Source: Bidens hawaiensis
Lineage: Eukaryota; Streptophyta; Magnoliopsida; Asterales; Asteraceae
Length of the DNA: 64,000 nucleotides
Assembly: GCA_021521415.1 (NCBI GenBank)
Contig: JAIQDT010009003.1
Location: forward strand, 1-64,000
Reading direction: 5' to 3'
Shown: one piece after another, positions 60,401 through 64,000 of the stretch
Layout: every line of letters starts with the position of its first letter
Numbering within the stretch: position 1 is the stretch's first letter
The notes under the pieces: model-generated
Told to the model about the DNA's origin: nothing
The model's database searches: none
What the model saw: the letters and a program-made list of their open reading frames with translations, nothing else
Position numbers and translations under genes: made by a program

Positions 60401-60639
60401 TTAGGAGTATACCCAATAGTATCATCACCAATCATTGGTGCAACATAAACCTCATCAAGACAATATGAACAGTCAGGATGAACCGATCCCAAATGTGCAT
60501 GAAACCGAGGTTCCCATTTGGCGAAATCACTGAACTTCATCAATCTTGGACATTTAGAATGTGAACCTATCTCGGTATCAAGTTGCAACATTTGTTGCAT
60601 CAACATATTTTGAGACGCCAATGCATACATACCAGCCAT
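57439..60639 (-). pseudogene. Gag of element D, with two in-frame stops
   Basis: Starts MAGMYALASQNMLMQQ at 60639. 60025-60639, 58768-59997 and 57439-58752 are one frame separated by TAA (60022-60024) and TGA (58768-58770). The first segment holds the gag domain (FSDFAKWEPRFHAHL..., FRNFNLLKGETVEEM). A CCHC knuckle CYNCQEFGHFAKEC lies near 59430-59475, then an acidic Ser-rich stretch, a leucine-rich coiled coil (58770-59060), and a second knuckle CFLCGQQGHVVRNC near 57820-57865. About 1067 codons is far longer than most copia gags but typical of SIRE/Maximus. Pol follows in a different frame about 57 bp on. Confidence 0.82.
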
Positions 60640-60659
60640 CTTTGAAAACGAATCAAATA

Positions 60660-61365
60660 ATAAAATATCTTAACGAATCAGTGAACAGCAATAGCGAACT
60701 GTGAACAGTTGTAGCGAACTGTGAACAGTTGTAACGAACTGTGAACAGTTGTAGCGAATCAATCCTTAACGAAGTTAAGATTGATCAATAATGGAGTATC
60801 TTAACGAATCAAAAGTCAACTTAACGAGTCAACTTAACGAATCACAAATAAGGTTAACGAATCACCCAAATGACGAAACAGATAACGAATGTGATGAAGG
60901 TTTAACGAATCACAAGTCAACTTAACGAATTGACCAAACGAATTGACCAAGTCAACTTAACGAATTGACCAAACGAAATATAACGAATCAGTTCAACGAA
61001 TCAGATAATAATCTGTAACGAATCGCCAAAATAAACTTAGCGAATCACTAAGGAGTGCTTAGCGAATTAAGATAACGAATCAGCTACAGTTGATAACGAA
61101 TCAACACTATAGCGAATCAGGTTGTTACAACCGTTTGTAACAAACTCTGACACCTTATGCCACGTGGCAAAGGTTGTTATAACACAAATTCCAAAACGAA
61201 CACGTGTCCCACGAATCGGTTAATCTAGTTAACGAACTAGATGACACGAATTGATTAACTCACACGAATCAGTTAGCGAACTAATTAGCGAATGGCAAGA
61301 ACTGATAGCGAATCAAATTAAACGACATAGCGAATCGCCTGAAACCTTATAACGAATCGCATTCA
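60660..61365 (-). repeat. Leader array of about 34 TAACGAATC/TAGCGAACT motifs (element D)
   Basis: By eye count about 34 copies in 700 bp, nearly all in one orientation (GATTCGTTA or AGTTCGCTA on the element's sense strand), with unrelated sequence between them. The same motif makes the LTR hairpins. Confidence 0.9.
60681..60760. repeat. 20-bp tandem repeat, four copies
   Basis: Unit GTGAACAGTTGTAGCGAACT with minor changes. It combines the GTGAAC of the LTR hairpin beside the TATA box with the TAGCGAACT motif. Confidence 0.92.
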
Positions 61366-61815
61366 TCTTCAAATCTTCAAACATTCAAAAACAATTTTCC
61401 AGAAATATGAAGATCAACCCAAATCAAACCCAGAAACTTATCAATTCCAGATTCGTAATACTCACTCAATTCTTAACCAAACTTAACAAGTAATATACCA
61501 AAATGCTCGTAATCGCAAAGCGAATTTAGCCGAACACATCTCGTAATCAATTACCCTAATACGCTAATCAATTTCAACCAAAACCAATCCCCTGTTTACG
61601 GACTCAAACCGAAAACACAATAAACTTACCAAATCCAATCCTCAATCCAATTCCACTCAATTGAACATTATCAATACCTTAACCATCACAAATTCAATCT
61701 AATTCATCCATAATTCAATCAAATCAACAATGAATTGATTCAAATTCAAACAAAAACAGAAAACTCAATAAAAATAACAATTAGTACACCAAATCAAGTG
61801 TAAAGAGCACCGAAA
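61366..61815 (-). other. Primer-proximal part of the leader of element D
   Basis: A- and C-rich 'caaatcaa'-type sequence without ORF or motif array. Confidence 0.6.
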
Positions 61816-61827
61816 GCTCTGATACCA
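61816..61827 (-). other. Primer-binding site of element D
   Basis: The minus strand is exactly TGGTATCAGAGC, two bases from the 5' LTR. Confidence 0.93.
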
Positions 61828-61829
61828 CT

Positions 61830-62401
61830 TGTTTGATCCCGTACTTTAACAATAACCAACAGTCAATAGCGATTAACACAGATCTCAGATCTGTCAGTTA
61901 TAATATTATAGATCGATCTCATAATCAATACCACTTGATTCGGTGTTCTACGTATGTGTATATATTATCAATAAGTTTAACGTGAAGCTTGAGAGAGAGA
62001 AAATACTTTAAACTTTTCTGAATAATATTAATTCTCTCAAAACTTCGACATTTTACAAGTGAACAGTGGTTCACTATATATAGAAGGCAACCTGGTTCGC
62101 TAACATCCCCAAGCGAACCAGCATCCCCTTCGTTAAATAAGTTAACTTAACGAACCTCCACCTGATTCGTTAACATCCCCTAACGAATCAAGGGGAATAC
62201 ATTATAATGTCTTAGTTCGCTAACATCCCTAGTGAACTAGACTCAATCTTAACGAACTAGTCTTAGTTCGCTAACATTCCTAGCGAACTAGACATAACTT
62301 TAACGAATTAGATAAATATAAACATTAAATATTACATTTAAATATCAAATAAACATTAATGATAAATACAAAGACTCTAGACGCAAAACCGTGCACTAAC
62401 A
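61830..62401 (-). mobile_element. 5' LTR of element D
   Basis: 572 bp. The TATA box is at 62075-62082. It shares the hairpin array with the 3' LTR, with hairpins 1 and 3 carrying one mismatch each. ATTAT follows at 62402-62406. Confidence 0.95.
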
Positions 62402-62406
62402 ATTAT

Positions 62407-62578
62407 GAACGGCCAACCTTAACCCTAGATACAATGCATGTATATATAGGGACTACACCCTAGCCTAACAAAAGCCCAAAGCCCACCGAGATCACTAGGA
62501 TATCGGTTTACATACAAGCCCAACGTAATACAAGCAAACCCAAATAAAAGTACAAACCAAACTAATATAGGCCCAACA
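62407..62578 (-). mobile_element. 5' LTR of element A, part 2
   Basis: Continues the LTR interrupted at 47376 and ends GGCCCAACA at 62578, followed by the AACAT duplication. Confidence 0.9.
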
Positions 62579-62583
62579 AACAT

Positions 62584-62809
62584 GCAAATCTTAAACTATA
62601 ACCTTATGCAAATCCAAATGAGATTAAACATTGTCTAATAAATAAATTGAAGATTTGAGTACACTCAAATTAAAATTTGATTCAAATTTGAATATGCTTA
62701 ATTTAAAGAAGATAAAACTTAACGGAAAATACTAATATAAGTTTGGACAACTAAATTAGAGAATGTTCTGCATTCAAAGACAGATCAAATAGAGAGTATA
62801 ATGATATTG
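62584..62809. other. AT-rich flank, nothing recognised
   Basis: No coding or repeat signature. It is the original DNA on the right side of the element A insertion. Confidence 0.6.
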
Positions 62810-62975
62810 TGTTATGTATCAATCTCTTACAACTCCCATGTCAAAGATCGTGGGTTCTAGTGTTTCAAAATTCTATGGTACGACCACACGGATTGCCATG
62901 GTACGACCCGAATGGCGACCGTCGTGGGAACTAATTCCGTTCTTGAGGACAATAACGTTTCGAAGCGTGTGAGAT
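62810..62975 (+). mobile_element. Remnant unit of a tandem TRIM-like element
   Basis: 62810-62872 matches the first part of the LTR at 62976 (TGTTATGTA...). It is then joined directly to a copy of the 3' end of the internal region (62873-62975), which recurs at about 63845-63958. So this is an LTR plus internal unit with most of its middle deleted. Confidence 0.7.
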
Positions 62976-64000
62976 TGTTATGTACCAATCTCGTACAACT
63001 CCCATATCAAAGATCGTGGGTTCTAGTGTTTCAAATTCCATGCTTTTTAATTAACTAAAATAGTTGTTTGTTTAAAATTAGTAGTAGGTAGTTGTTAATT
63101 AGTGCGCGGTTACTATGTAAGGTTATTTATAGCTTGTTAACATTTGTTTTGATTATGAATGAAGATTAAGTCTTGTTATCTCTCTATTTTCTAATCCGGT
63201 TTCCTTCTTATTTCTTTTGCCAATCAATTACCGGTTGGAACCCCAACAGTGGTATCAGAGCTGCCGTGATCCCCCGGGACTTATGGCTGCTCAAACACTA
63301 TCCAGACCCGAGTTTCGTCAATGGAGAGAATCCTTTGCGTGACTAGTCTCGGTTTGAAATTGTCTTCGCGAAGCTCCGATCGACCTGGCACGCGTTCGAA
63401 GCCCACCACACCCATGCACCACCACTATCGGTTTCCGGTTCCGCACTACCACCACCACCGGTCGTGAAAATAGCCACACCACCACCTACCCCAACACCCG
63501 CACATGTGTCAATTCCAAAACTCATAACCTCAGTTATACCAACATCAGCCCCAACACTAGGTGATAAGGGTTTTGACAACCCCACATTTGGTTCCATTAC
63601 TTTTGGTTTTAATCGGAAGGCCCCAAGAAATAAAGAAAAAAATTTCGTATCTTCCATCTTGGGAGTAACAAGATTAACAACAGTTTGGTCAAACATTTTG
63701 TCCAGAAAATTAAGAGGAGCTCACTAATTGAAGATGTAGTTGGGAAATATGACTCCCAACCAATGTGGCAACTAATTAAGTCTTCACAGTTGATAAGGGA
63801 GCTATCAGTAGAGGGCGCAGTGGTGTATCTCGAGTGGCGCCCGCCATGGTGTACCATCTCGACTGCGCGGATTGCCATGGTACGACTCGAATGGCGACCG
63901 CCGTGGGAACTAATTCCGTTCGATCTTGAGGACAATAAGGTTTCGAAGCGTGTGGGATTGTTATGTACCAATCTCGTACAACTCCCATGTCACAGATCGT
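62976..64000 (+). mobile_element. TRIM-like small LTR retroelement, cut by the window end
   Basis: LTR 62976-63248 (273 bp, TGTTATGTAC...CCCCAACA), primer site TGGTATCAGAGC at 63250-63261, internal region to 63958 ending in a purine-rich GTGTGGGAT, then the start of a second LTR at 63959. The internal region is only about 710 bp and contains no gag-pol beyond a short start (MAAQTLSRPEFRQWRES, then a stop). It would be mobilised in trans. A Pro-rich ORF at 63464-63727 has no recognisable similarity. Confidence 0.75.
63250..63261 (+). other. Primer-binding site of the TRIM-like element
   Basis: Exact TGGTATCAGAGC one base after the LTR. Confidence 0.92.

Larger units (their letters stand above)
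47377..62401 (-). mobile_element. SIRE/Maximus-lineage copia element D
   Basis: 15,025 bp with LTRs 47377-47949 and 61830-62401, flanked by ATTAT (47372-47376, 62402-62406). Order on the minus strand: LTR, primer site, motif-rich leader, long gag with two CCHC knuckles, protease-integrase-RT-RNase H, 3.1-kb non-coding spacer, extra ORF of about 1000 codons, polypurine tract, LTR. The LTRs differ at about nine positions by eye. The coding regions are damaged mostly by single nonsense codons plus one frame change at the gag-protease junction, so it is a moderately recent, inactivated copy. Confidence 0.93.
24530..62578 (-). mobile_element. SIRE-lineage copia element A with three nested inserts
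   Basis: LTRs at 24530-24889 and 47184-47376 + 62407-62578 are flanked by AACAT (24525-24529, 62579-62583). A polypurine tract (24890-24903) and a primer site (47170-47181) sit at the correct ends. Removing inserts B, C and D with one duplication each leaves about 11.86 kb in the order LTR, leader, gag, pol, 3-kb spacer, extra ORF, LTR. All genes are broken by stops and frameshifts. The LTRs differ at roughly 7-8% by eye, which makes A the oldest member of the nest. Confidence 0.88.

Noticed and set aside
60660..61365. CRISPR-like regular repeats
   Set aside because: Copies are 8-10 bp, degenerate and in a plant retrotransposon leader; there are no constant-length repeats and no cas genes.
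63464..63727. 87-aa Pro/Thr-rich ORF as a captured host gene
   Set aside because: It lies inside a TRIM-like internal region and has no recognisable domain; an overlapping antisense ORF of similar length exists.

Overview
This is a stretch of plant nuclear DNA made almost entirely of LTR retrotransposons. No ordinary host gene is supported anywhere in the 64 kb. The element types (Maximus/SIRE-lineage Ty1-copia with a long extra ORF after pol, a Tat-lineage Ty3-gypsy element with an antisense 'gypsy-type' extra ORF, and a Tnt1-like copia) together suggest a eudicot, most likely an Asteraceae genome. That assignment rests on family resemblance recalled without a search.

Layout. 1-1774 is AT-rich intergenic DNA with a TA microsatellite. 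1775-3320 is a long gypsy (Athila-like) LTR cut by a SIRE-like copia fragment 'F' (3325 to about 5580). 5.9-14.3 kb is a decayed Tat gypsy element on the minus strand: LTR 13678-14285, gag, protease, RT, two RNase H domains, integrase, a tandem-repeat 3' UTR, and the C-terminal half of an antisense, intron-containing extra ORF. 16.2-17.8 kb is a second Athila-like LTR, inverted relative to the first. 18.85-23.4 kb is the end of a second Tat copy: the N-terminal half of the antisense ORF with its own TATA promoter, split by a 2.74 kb solo LTR, then a polypurine tract and the 3' LTR.

24530-62578 is one nested complex on the minus strand. The host is an old SIRE-lineage element 'A' (about 11.86 kb without inserts; target duplication AACAT). 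It was hit by a young intact Tnt-like copia 'B' (26014-34399; duplication AGTAC; 1346-residue uninterrupted polyprotein; LTRs differing by one base of length), by a deleted chromovirus 'C' (34446-37212; duplication TTTAT), and in its 5' LTR by SIRE-lineage element 'D' (47377-62401; duplication ATTAT; LTRs about 1.5% different by eye; gag-pol with several nonsense codons and one frame change). 62810-64000 is a TRIM-like miniature element with shared LTRs, cut by the window end.

The main unexpected signal is shared by the three SIRE-lineage elements. Each has a private short motif (F: GGTGAAGTTA; A: ACCGAGAAC; D: TAACGAATC/TAGCGAACT). In all three the motif forms perfect hairpins in the LTR just upstream of the TATA box, and it is repeated as single copies in the leader. 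In A and D it also recurs in the spacer before the extra ORF. In D, hairpin stems differ in sequence yet stay complementary. The D and A spacers each carry a further TATA box upstream of the extra ORF, so that ORF may have its own LTR-like promoter.
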